Assembly (NCBI GenBank): GCA_035297265.1
Contig: DATGZH010000064.1
Span: forward strand, 186,001 to 250,000
DNA length: 64,000 nt
DNA from: DATGZH01 sp035297265
Lineage (GTDB): Bacteria; Actinomycetota; Acidimicrobiia; Acidimicrobiales; RAAP-2
Reading direction: 5' to 3'
Shown: positions 15,852-23,911 of the stretch, in pieces
Position numbering within the stretch: the stretch's first letter is position 1
Layout: every line of letters begins with the position of its first letter
Notes under the pieces: generated by a model
What the model was told of the DNA's origin: nothing
What the model saw: only the letters and a program-made list of their open reading frames with translations
Database searches by the model: none
Made by a program: the position numbers and the translations under genes

Positions 15852-17333
15852 TCAGGCCTCCTTCGCTGTCGTCGGTGTCGCGGTGCCGCTCTCGTCCCCG
15901 GAGGGCTGGTCATCCAGCGGCCGGGCCTTCCAGAAGTAATTGTGCACCCCCTGGGCGGTGAAGAAGCGCCGGAAGGTCATCTGGACCCGGTCGCCGATCC
16001 GAACGGTGTTCGGGTCCACGTCGGTCATCTCGCACCGATAGCGCCCGCCGCCGTCGAAGTCCACGATGGCCGCCACGACCGGCGGGGAGAGGCTGAAGGC
16101 CAGCCGGTCGATCGTGAACGTGGCCACGGTGCCCTCCACGTCGGCCAGCCGCTCGTAGGCCATCTGGTCGATGCTCTTGCACTTGAGGCACACCCGGGCC
16201 GGGGGGAGGTGCCGGAACCCGCAGTTCAGGCAGCGGCTGGCGTTGAACCCGTACTTCCAGAGCTCCGAGCGCCGCATGTTGGGGGCACCGGGGCGCTCCG
16301 GTTCGGGACGCCGCGGGGGCTCCCGGTCGAGCTGGCCCCGCCAGGTCAAGAAGTTGGCGTACGGGAGGTCCTTGCGACCGCCCGCCACCTGCTCGGCCAC
16401 GGTGGCCAGGCCGGCCGCGGCCCGGGCCGCCTGGACGGCGGGCAGCGCGTCGGTCGCCCGCAGGACGACGGCGTCGGCCCCGTCGGCCAGGAGCAAGAGG
16501 GCCACGGTCTCACCGGGGCGGGCCCGCTCGAGCACGTCGGCGAGGGCCACGCCGAGGGCGGCCGCCCCGAGGTTGCCCACCTCGGCGCCGTAGTCGGGGG
16601 CGAGGGTCTCGGCCGCCACCCCGAGGGAGGCCTTCACCACCCGGACCGCCCGGGCGTGGAGGCCGGCCACGACCACGTGGTCGAGGCCGTCGGGCCCGAG
16701 GCCGGCGTCCTTCAGGGCGTCGGCGAAGGCCGCGTGGGCCAGCGGCACGTAGGCCTCCTCGCCGAAGCGCTCCTCCCACTGGCGGCTCTCGACGTCGCCG
16801 GGCACCCGCCAGCGCTCGAGGAACTCCTCGGTGGCCGAGGCCTTGGCCAGCGTCTCGGCCACCGCCCCGTCAGGCCCGTAGCAGAGGGCCACCGCCCCGT
16901 CGCCGGCCTCCCGCTCGTCGCTCCCGCCGGCGAGCCCGGTGCGCAGGTCGGCCGCGACGGCCAGGGCCGTCCTCCCCCGCCCGATGGCAGAGGCGGCCAT
17001 GGCCGTGCCGAAGGCCGAGCGCACGGAGCCGCCGAGGTCGTAGGCGCCGGTGCGCTGGGGCAGCCCCAGGGCCGCGTGGACCGTGGTGGCGTTGGTCTTG
17101 TCGAGGTAGGCGGGGGCCGGCGTCGAGAACAGGAGCTCGTCGGGCACCGCCTGGCCGGGGAGGGCGAGCGCCCGCCGGGCCGCCTCCACGCCGAGGGTGG
17201 TGGTGTCCTCGTCGTAGGAGGCCACGGCCCGGGTGCCCTTGCCCGGCGCCGTGCCGAGCGAGAGGGCGATGGCCTTGCGATCGAGGCGCCAGTAGGGGAG
17301 GTAGACGCCCCAGGACGTGATGCCGGCTGCCAT
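15852..17333 (-). CDS. Pseudo-HMG-CoA synthase fused to a DUF35 zinc-ribbon/OB domain
   Basis: The 493-residue protein has two parts. Residues 1-about 300 follow archaeal HMG-CoA synthase (GVYLPYWRLDRKAI, SYDEDTTTLGVEAAR), but the catalytic residues look lost: the nucleophilic cysteine position is Ser103 (DLGGSVRSAF), the histidine position is about Ala223 (VVVAGLH), and the glutamate is absent. Residues about 355-470 are a DUF35 domain with zinc ribbon cysteines 368, 371, 382 and 385 and an OB fold. In archaea, thiolase, HMG-CoA synthase and DUF35 form a channelling complex, and DUF35-type proteins support sterol retro-aldolases. I infer a scaffold or CoA-handling partner for the thiolase 1 bp downstream. 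The ATG at 17333 follows GGGGAGG. Confidence 0.82.
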   Translation of the reverse strand: MAAGITSWGVYLPYWRLDRKAIALSLGTAPGKGTRAVASYDEDTTTLGVEAARRALALPGQAVPDELLFSTPAPAYLDKTNATTVHAALGLPQRTGAYDLGGSVRSAFGTAMAASAIGRGRTALAVAADLRTGLAGGSDEREAGDGAVALCYGPDGAVAETLAKASATEEFLERWRVPGDVESRQWEERFGEEAYVPLAHAAFADALKDAGLGPDGLDHVVVAGLHARAVRVVKASLGVAAETLAPDYGAEVGNLGAAALGVALADVLERARPGETVALLLLADGADAVVLRATDALPAVQAARAAAGLATVAEQVAGGRKDLPYANFLTWRGQLDREPPRRPEPERPGAPNMRRSELWKYGFNASRCLNCGFRHLPPARVCLKCKSIDQMAYERLADVEGTVATFTIDRLAFSLSPPVVAAIVDFDGGGRYRCEMTDVDPNTVRIGDRVQMTFRRFFTAQGVHNYFWKARPLDDQPSGDESGTATPTTAKEA

Positions 17334-17406
17334 GACTCGGGCCTCCCCGTGGTCGTGCGTGAACGTCCGATTCTGGCCCAGGCGGGCCCGGGGCCGCACC
17401 CTCGGT

Positions 17407-18564
17407 TCAGCGGGGCAGGCCGAGGAGCCGCTCGCCGATGATCGTCCGCTGGATCTCCGAGGTGCCGCCGGCGATCGTGGCCGCCCTCGACCAGAGCCAC
17501 TGCCGCTGCCAGGTGCCGCCGGCGGCGTGCGCCGCCCCGGCCCAGAGGGGGGCCCCGTCCCCCACGACGAGGAGGGCCGCCTCGGCCAGCTCCTGGGTCA
17601 TGTCGGCCCAGGCCAGCTTGACCACGCTCGACTCCGGGCCGGGCTCCTCGCCTCTGGCCAGCCGGGAAAGGGTCCGCCAGTTGTGGAGGCGGAGCACCCG
17701 GAGCTTCACGTAGGCGCCGACGAGGGCGTCGGCCACCTCGGGGTCGGCGAGCACGCCCCGTTCTTGGGCCAGGGCGCAGAGCTCGTCGAGGTAGACCTCG
17801 TGCACCACCTGCTCCTTGAACGGGAACGTGGCCCCCCGCTCGTGGGCCAGCGTGGTGTTGGCCACCGCCCAACCCTGGTGCAGCCGGCCGACGAGGCAAT
17901 CGGCGGGGACGTAGACCTCGTTGAAGAAGACCTCGTTGAACTCCGCCTCGCCCGTGATGGTGGGGAGGGGTCGGATCTCGATCCCCGGTGACGACATGTC
18001 CACGACGAGGTAGGAGAGGCCCCGGTGCTTCGGCGCCTCGGGGTCGGTGCGCACGAGGGCGATCCCGTAGCTGGCGAACTGGGCGTAGCTCGTCCAGACC
18101 TTGCTGCCGCTCACCACCCAGCCGTCCTCGGCCGGGTCGGCCCGGGTGCTGAGCGAGGCGAGGTCCGAGCCGGCCCCGGGCTCGCTGAAGAGCTGGCACC
18201 AGATCTCGCTGGCGTCGAGGATCCCGGGCAAAAAACGCCGCTTCTGCTCGTCGGTGCCGTGCACGAGGAGCGTCGGCCCGACGTGGTTGATCCCGTTGCG
18301 GTTGACCGGCTGGGGGGCCCGGGCCCGGGCGTACTCCATGTTGAAGATGGCCACCTCGGCCGGCGAGGCCCCCCGCCCCCCGTAGGCCACGGGCCAGTGG
18401 ACGCCGACCCAACGGGCCTCGGCCAGACGGGCCTGCCAGCGCCGACCCCACGCCACCTCCTCGACCAGGGTGGCGAACGACGGCGTCGGCTCGACGTTGG
18501 CCGCGAGCCAGGCCCGGGCATCGTCGCGGAAGGCCACCTCGTCGGGCGAGAGCGAGAGGTCCAT
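17407..18564 (-). CDS. Acyl-CoA dehydrogenase, FadE26-like catalytic type
   Basis: This 385-residue enzyme has the FSEPGAGSDLASL loop near residue 129, VSGSKVWTSYAQFA, the predicted catalytic glutamate in TLAHERGATFPF near residue 233 and the closing SEIQRTIIGERLLGLPR. It belongs to the class that pairs with a small subunit, yet no partner lies next to it, so it may use one encoded elsewhere or work alone. It sits 16 bp after the acyl-CoA ligase gene and 73 bp before the HMG-CoA-synthase-like gene, in an operon that looks like activation, desaturation and carbon-carbon cleavage. Confidence 0.9.
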   Translation of the reverse strand: MDLSLSPDEVAFRDDARAWLAANVEPTPSFATLVEEVAWGRRWQARLAEARWVGVHWPVAYGGRGASPAEVAIFNMEYARARAPQPVNRNGINHVGPTLLVHGTDEQKRRFLPGILDASEIWCQLFSEPGAGSDLASLSTRADPAEDGWVVSGSKVWTSYAQFASYGIALVRTDPEAPKHRGLSYLVVDMSSPGIEIRPLPTITGEAEFNEVFFNEVYVPADCLVGRLHQGWAVANTTLAHERGATFPFKEQVVHEVYLDELCALAQERGVLADPEVADALVGAYVKLRVLRLHNWRTLSRLARGEEPGPESSVVKLAWADMTQELAEAALLVVGDGAPLWAGAAHAAGGTWQRQWLWSRAATIAGGTSEIQRTIIGERLLGLPR

Positions 18565-18580
18565 GTCGCGATCCTGCCCG

Positions 18581-20125
18581 TCAGACGGGCAGGACGCTCG
18601 CCGCCGCCCGGGCCCGCAGGGCGGCGCGGTCGGGTTTGCCGATGCCGAGGGCCGGGATCTCGTCCACGTTCACCACGAGCTCGGGCGTCTTGAAGCGGGC
18701 CATGCCGCGCTCGGCGCACCAGCGGCGGCACTCGTCGAGGGAGAGCACGGGGTCGGCCACGACGAAGGCCACCACCCGCTCGCCCAGCCGCTCGTCGGGC
18801 CGGCCGACGACCACCGCCTGGCGCACCGCCGGGTGAGTCTCCAAGACCCGTTCGACCTCGGCCGAGGCGATGTTCTCGCCCGCCCGGATGATGAGCTCCT
18901 TGATCCGTCCCCCGATCGTGAGCCAGCCGTCCTCGTCGAGCGACCCGAGGTCGCCCGTGCGGAACCAGCCCCGGTGGACCGAGGCCTTCGTCTGCTCGGC
19001 CTCGACGTAACCGCAGAACAGCTCGGGCCCCCGGAGCCACACCTCGCCGGTGTGGCCGGCCCGCTCCGTGCGGCCGGTCTGCGGGTCGACGATCCGCACC
19101 ACGGCCTCGCCGAAGGAGCGGCCGTCGGTCACGGCCGCCTTGGCGCGGTCGTCGTCGTGCGGGCACGTCGTGACCGTCGGCGCCTCGGTCGAGCCGTAGG
19201 TGCGCTTCACGAAGGCGCCGAGGGCCTCGGTGGCCTCGGCCACGAACTCGGGTGTCACCCCCATCGAGCCGCAGGACACGACGCGGAGGCTGTCCACCTG
19301 CTCGCGGTAGCCGGGTGTGGCCATCATGGCCGTGAAGATCGTGGGCGGCCCGATCATGTAGCTGACCCGCTCGCCGGCCACGAGCCGGAGGCCCGCCTCG
19401 GGGTCCCACTTCTCCATCAGCACCGCCCGCATGCCGGCCGCCCCGGGCACGAGCACCGCGCTGAGGAGCCCCGACACGTGGGCCAGGGGCGACGGCATGA
19501 GGACGGCGTCATCGGCGCCGAGCCCGTGCGCCTGCCGCACCCCGAGGGCCTTGTAGGCCAGGCCCCGCTGCGTGTGGAGCGCGGCCTTCGGCTCACCCGT
19601 CGACCCGGTTGTGAAGATGACGACCGCCAGGTCGGTCGGCCGGCCGGCGTTGTGCCCGAGCCCCGGGGCGGCGAGGAGCTCGTCGAAGCGCCCGTCGCCC
19701 TGGCGGACCCCGATCACGCCGTCGGCCTCGGCGAGCGGGAGGCCCGGCCCGGCGAGCTGGACCTTCGGCTCGACGACCTCGACCAGCCGGGCCACCTCGG
19801 CCGTCCCGAACTGGTGGTGGAACGGCGCGGCCACCGCACCGGCCCGCCAGCAGGCCCGGAAGAGCACCATGGCCTCCCACCAGTTGGGCAGCTGCCAGGC
19901 GACGACGTCACCCCGCCGCACCCCGAGCCGGCGCAGGCCCCCGGCCACCGCGTCGCTGAGCGAGGCGAAGGTGGCGGCGTTCAGCCGGCTGGCGCCGTCG
20001 ACGACGGCCGGGCCCGACGTGACCGGCACCGACAGGACCTCGTCGAGCGGCGGCACGTCCCAGGCCCCGCCCGGGGCCCGATAGCCGGCGGCGTCGGGAT
20101 GCCGATAGGTGGGACCGATCCTCAA
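18581..20125 (-). CDS. AMP-dependent acyl-CoA ligase
   Basis: This ligase of about 514 residues activates a carboxylic acid to its CoA ester through an acyl-adenylate. Motifs in order: TTGSTGEPKAA (ATP loop), YGSTEAPTV, GWFRTGDLG, IKELIIRAGENI and the C-terminal lysine in LGIGKPDR. It resembles cyclohexanecarboxylate-CoA and FadD3-like ligases. The start is uncertain: the frame is open to 20407, overlapping the divergent peroxiredoxin gene. The TTG at 20125 gives a natural N-terminus (RIGPTYRHPDA); a GTG at 20188 is the alternative. It leads the operon that continues into the dehydrogenase at 18564. Confidence 0.85.
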   Translation of the reverse strand: MRIGPTYRHPDAAGYRAPGGAWDVPPLDEVLSVPVTSGPAVVDGASRLNAATFASLSDAVAGGLRRLGVRRGDVVAWQLPNWWEAMVLFRACWRAGAVAAPFHHQFGTAEVARLVEVVEPKVQLAGPGLPLAEADGVIGVRQGDGRFDELLAAPGLGHNAGRPTDLAVVIFTTGSTGEPKAALHTQRGLAYKALGVRQAHGLGADDAVLMPSPLAHVSGLLSAVLVPGAAGMRAVLMEKWDPEAGLRLVAGERVSYMIGPPTIFTAMMATPGYREQVDSLRVVSCGSMGVTPEFVAEATEALGAFVKRTYGSTEAPTVTTCPHDDDRAKAAVTDGRSFGEAVVRIVDPQTGRTERAGHTGEVWLRGPELFCGYVEAEQTKASVHRGWFRTGDLGSLDEDGWLTIGGRIKELIIRAGENIASAEVERVLETHPAVRQAVVVGRPDERLGERVVAFVVADPVLSLDECRRWCAERGMARFKTPELVVNVDEIPALGIGKPDRAALRARAAASVLPV

Positions 20126-20224
20126 CGGCGCCGTACCCCCGCTCGGTGGCCCACCGGCCCAGTCAACCGCAGGGCCCTTCGCGCCCACCAGCCCGCCCGG
20201 TGTCAGAGGTCGGCGGGCAGCCGG

Positions 20225-20230
20225 TAGGTT
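20225..20230 (+). promoter_or_regulatory. Possible -10 hexamer TAGGTT for the peroxiredoxin gene
   Basis: TAGGTT sits 34 bp upstream of the ATG at 20265 and leaves room for a short leader that contains the ribosome-binding site CGGAGGAAGG. It matches the TANNNT pattern seen elsewhere in the window. Confidence 0.35.
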
Positions 20231-20264
20231 CGGAGGCAGCGCACCCGAGCCCCGGAGGAAGGAC

Positions 20265-20747
20265 ATGTCCATCGCTGTCGGTGACCGCATCCCCGACGTC
20301 GAGCTGCACACGATGTCGAAAGAAGGGCCGAAGGCCGTCCGCTCCGGCGACGTGCTCGGCAAGGGAAGGGTGGTCCTCTTCGCCGTGCCCGGCGCCTTCA
20401 CCCCCACCTGCTCCGACTACCACCTGCCGGGCTTCCTGCTCCGGGCCGACGAGCTGAAGGAGAAGGGGGTCGACACGGTCGCCTGCCTCTCGGTCAACGA
20501 CCCGTTCGTAATGGGCGCCTGGGGGAAGGACCGCAAGGTCGACGGCCGGGTGCTCATGCTCGCCGACGGCAACGGCACCTTCACGAAGGAGGTCGGCCTC
20601 GAGATGGACGGCAGCGCCGTCGGCCTCGGTACGCGGTCGCGACGCTACGCGGCGGTGCTCGACGACGGGGTGGTCACGGCCCTCTTCGTGGAGGAGAAGC
20701 CGGGCCTCGACGTGAGCTCGGCCGAATCAGTGCTCGCCACCCTGTAG
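20265..20747 (+). CDS. Peroxiredoxin, Prx5-like 1-Cys type
   Basis: The 160-residue protein has the Prx5 hallmarks: the peroxidatic cysteine in PGAFTPTCS near residue 49, SVNDPFVMGAW, and LADGNGTFTKEVGL. Prx5-type enzymes reduce peroxides using a thiol donor. No C-terminal resolving cysteine is present, so it is probably a 1-Cys form recycled by a small thiol or partner protein. The start is secure, with GGAGGAAGG before the ATG. It converges on the acyl-CoA dehydrogenase gene that ends 5 bp further on. It may protect against peroxide made by flavin dehydrogenases and P450s nearby, but this is inference. Confidence 0.92.
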   Translation: MSIAVGDRIPDVELHTMSKEGPKAVRSGDVLGKGRVVLFAVPGAFTPTCSDYHLPGFLLRADELKEKGVDTVACLSVNDPFVMGAWGKDRKVDGRVLMLADGNGTFTKEVGLEMDGSAVGLGTRSRRYAAVLDDGVVTALFVEEKPGLDVSSAESVLATL

Positions 20748-20751
20748 ACGG

Positions 20752-21837
20752 TCAGATCAGCTCGAGGCCAGCCGACATCCGGCCCCGTAGGAGGTCGGCC
20801 AAGCGGTCCCGGTGGAACGCGGCGTTGCCGTAGGCCGTCTGCTCGAACTGCGACCGCTTCATATAGAGGTGCAGGTCGTGGTCCCAGGTGAAGCCGATGC
20901 CCCCGTGCACCTGGAGGCCCGACGCCATCACCCGCTTGGCCGCCTCCGAGCACCACACCTTCGCTGTCGACGCGGCGAGCGACCGGTCCGGCGCATGGGA
21001 CGCGAGGGCCCACGCCGCGTACCAGGCGGATGAGCGCATGCCCTCGACGTCGACGACCATGTCGGCGCAACGGTGCTTCACCGCCTGGAAGGACCCGATC
21101 GGCTGGCCGAACTGCACCCGGTCCTTGGCGTACTGGGTGGCCATGGCCAGCACGCGGTCGGCTCCACCCAGCAGGAGAGCCGCCGTCCCGACGGCGCCTC
21201 GGTCGAGGAGGTCGGCCGAGGCCTCCTCGCCACCGAGCACGACCGCCTCGGTCCGGTCGAGCTCGAGCCACGAGAGTGACCGGGTCACGTCCATCGCCGG
21301 CTCGGCGACTGGCCGGCCGACGGCGCGGAGGTCGACGAGGTAGACCCCCGACGGGCTGCCCACGACCGCCACGTCGGCGACCGAGGCCGCCTCGACCAGG
21401 CCGGGGCGACCAGTCAGCTCGACCACATCGCCACCCGACGAACCCACCTTGAGGTCGTCAGGATTGCTCGTCCAGGCGACGCCGCCCACGGCGTCGCCTG
21501 AGACGAGCCGGTCGACCCAGGGGTCCCCGGTCGGACCAGCGTCGACGAGGGCCTGGAGGGCCACGAGGGTTGGGAGGAAGGGTACGGGGGCGGTACGCCG
21601 GCCGAGCTCCTCGAGCAGCACGACGGCTTCGACCCACCCGAGTCCGAGCCCGCCCCGGTCCTCGGGGAGCGACACCCCGAGCCAGCCCTGCTCGACCATG
21701 GACGCCCACAACTCGGCGTCGAAGGCGGCACCCGAGGCGAGATGGGCGCGGATCCTCGCCGGCGAGGCCTCGTCGTCGAGCAGCTCGGCCGCCGCCGCCC
21801 GCAGGGCGAGCTGGTCCTCCGACAGCTCGAAGTCCAC
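20752..21837 (-). CDS. Acyl-CoA dehydrogenase, small (non-catalytic) subunit
   Basis: The 361-residue FadE27-like protein begins with GTG at 21837 (MDFELSEDQLALR) and ends with VHGGIGFTWDHDLHLYMKRSQ, the small-subunit version of the helical domain. VQFGQPIGSFQAVKHRCADM near residue 240 is typical. There is no GTxEIQR motif and no HER glutamate, so it needs a catalytic partner. The divergent gene at 21882 codes for such a large subunit, only 44 bp away, so both can be controlled from one short region. Confidence 0.87.
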   Translation of the reverse strand: MDFELSEDQLALRAAAAELLDDEASPARIRAHLASGAAFDAELWASMVEQGWLGVSLPEDRGGLGLGWVEAVVLLEELGRRTAPVPFLPTLVALQALVDAGPTGDPWVDRLVSGDAVGGVAWTSNPDDLKVGSSGGDVVELTGRPGLVEAASVADVAVVGSPSGVYLVDLRAVGRPVAEPAMDVTRSLSWLELDRTEAVVLGGEEASADLLDRGAVGTAALLLGGADRVLAMATQYAKDRVQFGQPIGSFQAVKHRCADMVVDVEGMRSSAWYAAWALASHAPDRSLAASTAKVWCSEAAKRVMASGLQVHGGIGFTWDHDLHLYMKRSQFEQTAYGNAAFHRDRLADLLRGRMSAGLELI

Positions 21838-21881
21838 GCGGGCAGTGTAGGGAGCCGGCGTCGGCGTGCGAAGCTGAGCGC

Positions 21882-23066
21882 GTGGACCTCACGCCCACAC
21901 CTGAGGAAGAGGCCTTCCGGGCCGAGGTGCGGGCCTGGCTCGTGGCCAACCTCCCGTGGACGTACGGCGAGGGGCTGCCGCCGCGCTTCGACGACCTCGC
22001 CGAGGAGGTGGCCTTCCTCCGGGACTGGCAGGGACGACTGGCCGAGGGCGGTTGGGTCGGCGTGGCCTGGCCGGCCGAGTACGGGGGACGGGGGGCCGGG
22101 CCGGTCGAGCACTTCATCGTCCAAGAGGAGCTGGCCCGGGCCCGGGCGCCCGAGATGGTCGGGCGGATCGGCCTCAACCTCGCCGGCCCCACGCTCCTCG
22201 CCCACGGGGCCGAGGAGCAGAAGGCCCGCTGGCTGCCCCGCATCGTCGACGCCTCACAGCTGTGGTGCCAGCTGTTCAGCGAGCCCGGTGCCGGGTCCGA
22301 CCTGGCCTCGGTGAGCACCAAGGCGGAACGGACCGACGGCGGGTTCGTGGTGAGCGGCCAGAAGGTGTGGACCTCCTACGCCCAGTTCGCCGACTGGGGG
22401 ATCTGCCTCGCCCGGAGCGACCCGGCGGCCCCCAAGCACAAGGGCATCTCCTACCTCGTCGTCGACATGCACGCCCCGGGGGTGGAGGTCCGCCCCCTCG
22501 TCCAGATCACCGGCGAGGCCGAGTTCAACGAGGTCTTCCTCACCGAGGTGTTCGTGCCCGACAGCCAGCTCGTCGGCCCGGAGCACGAGGGCTGGCGGGT
22601 GGCCAACGCCACGCTCTCCCACGAGCGGGGGACCAACCCCCGTCAGCTCGTCATCCACATCCAGCTCCTGGAAGAGCTGCTCGCCCTGGCCGAGCGCAAC
22701 GGCGCCTTCGACGACCGCCGACTGCGCCAGCGGCTGGCCCAGGCCTACGTCGAGGTGCGGCTCTTCCAGCTGCACAACGTCCGCAGCATCAGCCGGTTGT
22801 CGAAGGGCCTCGAACCGGGGCCCGAGGGAAGTGCGCTCAAGCTGTACTGGAGCGAGATGTCCAAGCGCCTGCACGACACAGCGATGGAGGTGCTCGGGCC
22901 GGCCGCCCCCCTCTGGAAGGGGGCGGCGGCCAACCCCGGGGACGGCCGCTGGCAGCGGTCGTGGCTCTACTACCAGGCGTCGTCCATCTTCGCCGGCACG
23001 AACGAGATCCAGCGCAACATCATCGGCGAGCGCGTGCTCGGCCTGCCGCGGCCCGAGCGCGCCTGA
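21882..23066 (+). CDS. Acyl-CoA dehydrogenase, large (catalytic) subunit
   Basis: This 394-residue FadE26-like enzyme shows FSEPGAGSDLASV near residue 129, VSGQKVWTSYAQFA, the predicted catalytic glutamate in TLSHERGTNPRQ near residue 246 and NEIQRNIIGERVLGLPR at the end. It should be the active half of a heteromer with the divergent small subunit (20752-21837). The GTG at 21882 gives the standard N-terminus DLTPTPEEEAFR; earlier starts would overlap the other gene. It is followed after 11 bp by a crotonase and then a CoA-transferase, so one transcript can encode oxidation and hydration of the same acyl chain. Confidence 0.92.
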   Translation: MDLTPTPEEEAFRAEVRAWLVANLPWTYGEGLPPRFDDLAEEVAFLRDWQGRLAEGGWVGVAWPAEYGGRGAGPVEHFIVQEELARARAPEMVGRIGLNLAGPTLLAHGAEEQKARWLPRIVDASQLWCQLFSEPGAGSDLASVSTKAERTDGGFVVSGQKVWTSYAQFADWGICLARSDPAAPKHKGISYLVVDMHAPGVEVRPLVQITGEAEFNEVFLTEVFVPDSQLVGPEHEGWRVANATLSHERGTNPRQLVIHIQLLEELLALAERNGAFDDRRLRQRLAQAYVEVRLFQLHNVRSISRLSKGLEPGPEGSALKLYWSEMSKRLHDTAMEVLGPAAPLWKGAAANPGDGRWQRSWLYYQASSIFAGTNEIQRNIIGERVLGLPRPERA

Positions 23067-23077
23067 GGAGGTAGGAC

Positions 23078-23911
23078 ATGGCCGAGGACGTGGTGCTCTA
23101 CGAGGTGGACGGGCACGTGGCCACGATCACCATGAACCGGCCGGACGTAGCCAACGCCCAGGACACCGCGCTCATCGACGGCATCGACGCCCGGCTCGAC
23201 CAGGCCGACGCCGACGACGAGGTGCGGGTGGTGGTGCTCGCCGGGGCCGGCAAGCACTTCTCGGCCGGCCACGACCTGAAGGCCATCGTGGGCCAGGTCG
23301 AGGCGGACCACTGGCGCCAGATGCGCGAGACCCCTGAGGGCAAGTTCCGCCACGAGCAGGTCATGTACTACGGCCGCTGCAAGCGCCTCTACGAGTTCAG
23401 GAAGCCCACCATCGCCGCGGTGCACGGTGCCTGCGTCGCCGCCGGCCTCATGCTGGCCTGCATGTGCGACCTGATCGTGGCGGCCGACGACGCCAGGTTC
23501 CAGAACCCGGTGCTCCGCATGACCGGGGCGGGGGTCGAGCTGCTCGTCGAGCCGTGGGAGCTCGGCATCCGCAAGGCCAAGGAGTTCCTCTGGACCGGCG
23601 AGCAGATCGACGCGCAGGAGGCCTGGCGCCTCGGCCTCGTCAACCGGGTGGTGCCGGCGGCCGAGCTCGCCGAGCGGGTGAAGGAGCTGGCCGACCGCAT
23701 CGCCCTGGTTCCGCCCACCACCGCCCAGGTGGTGAAGGACACGATCAACAACACCGCGACGCTCATGGGGAAAGAGGAGTCCTGGAAGTACCACTTCATG
23801 GCCCATCACTGGATGCACAACACGGCCACCGCGCTGAACGCCCTCGAGGCCCGCAAGCAGAAGGGCTCCATGCAGGAGGTGTTCGACGAGCACCGCCGGC
23901 CGCCGGAGTGA
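23078..23911 (+). CDS. Enoyl-CoA hydratase/isomerase family protein
   Basis: The 277-residue crotonase has the oxyanion-hole segments FSAGHDLKAI near residue 64 and CVAAGLMLACMCDL near residue 115, and the helix GVELLVEPWELGIRKAKE near 150. It hydrates or isomerises a 2-enoyl-CoA. It is a close paralogue of the crotonase at 42203-43120, sharing AAGLML..CDLIVAAD and the GVE...PWE segment. GAGGAGG precedes the ATG at 23078. Its stop overlaps the start of the CoA-transferase gene (GTGA). The substrate is unknown; it is probably the product of the dehydrogenase encoded just upstream. Confidence 0.9.
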   Translation: MAEDVVLYEVDGHVATITMNRPDVANAQDTALIDGIDARLDQADADDEVRVVVLAGAGKHFSAGHDLKAIVGQVEADHWRQMRETPEGKFRHEQVMYYGRCKRLYEFRKPTIAAVHGACVAAGLMLACMCDLIVAADDARFQNPVLRMTGAGVELLVEPWELGIRKAKEFLWTGEQIDAQEAWRLGLVNRVVPAAELAERVKELADRIALVPPTTAQVVKDTINNTATLMGKEESWKYHFMAHHWMHNTATALNALEARKQKGSMQEVFDEHRRPPE

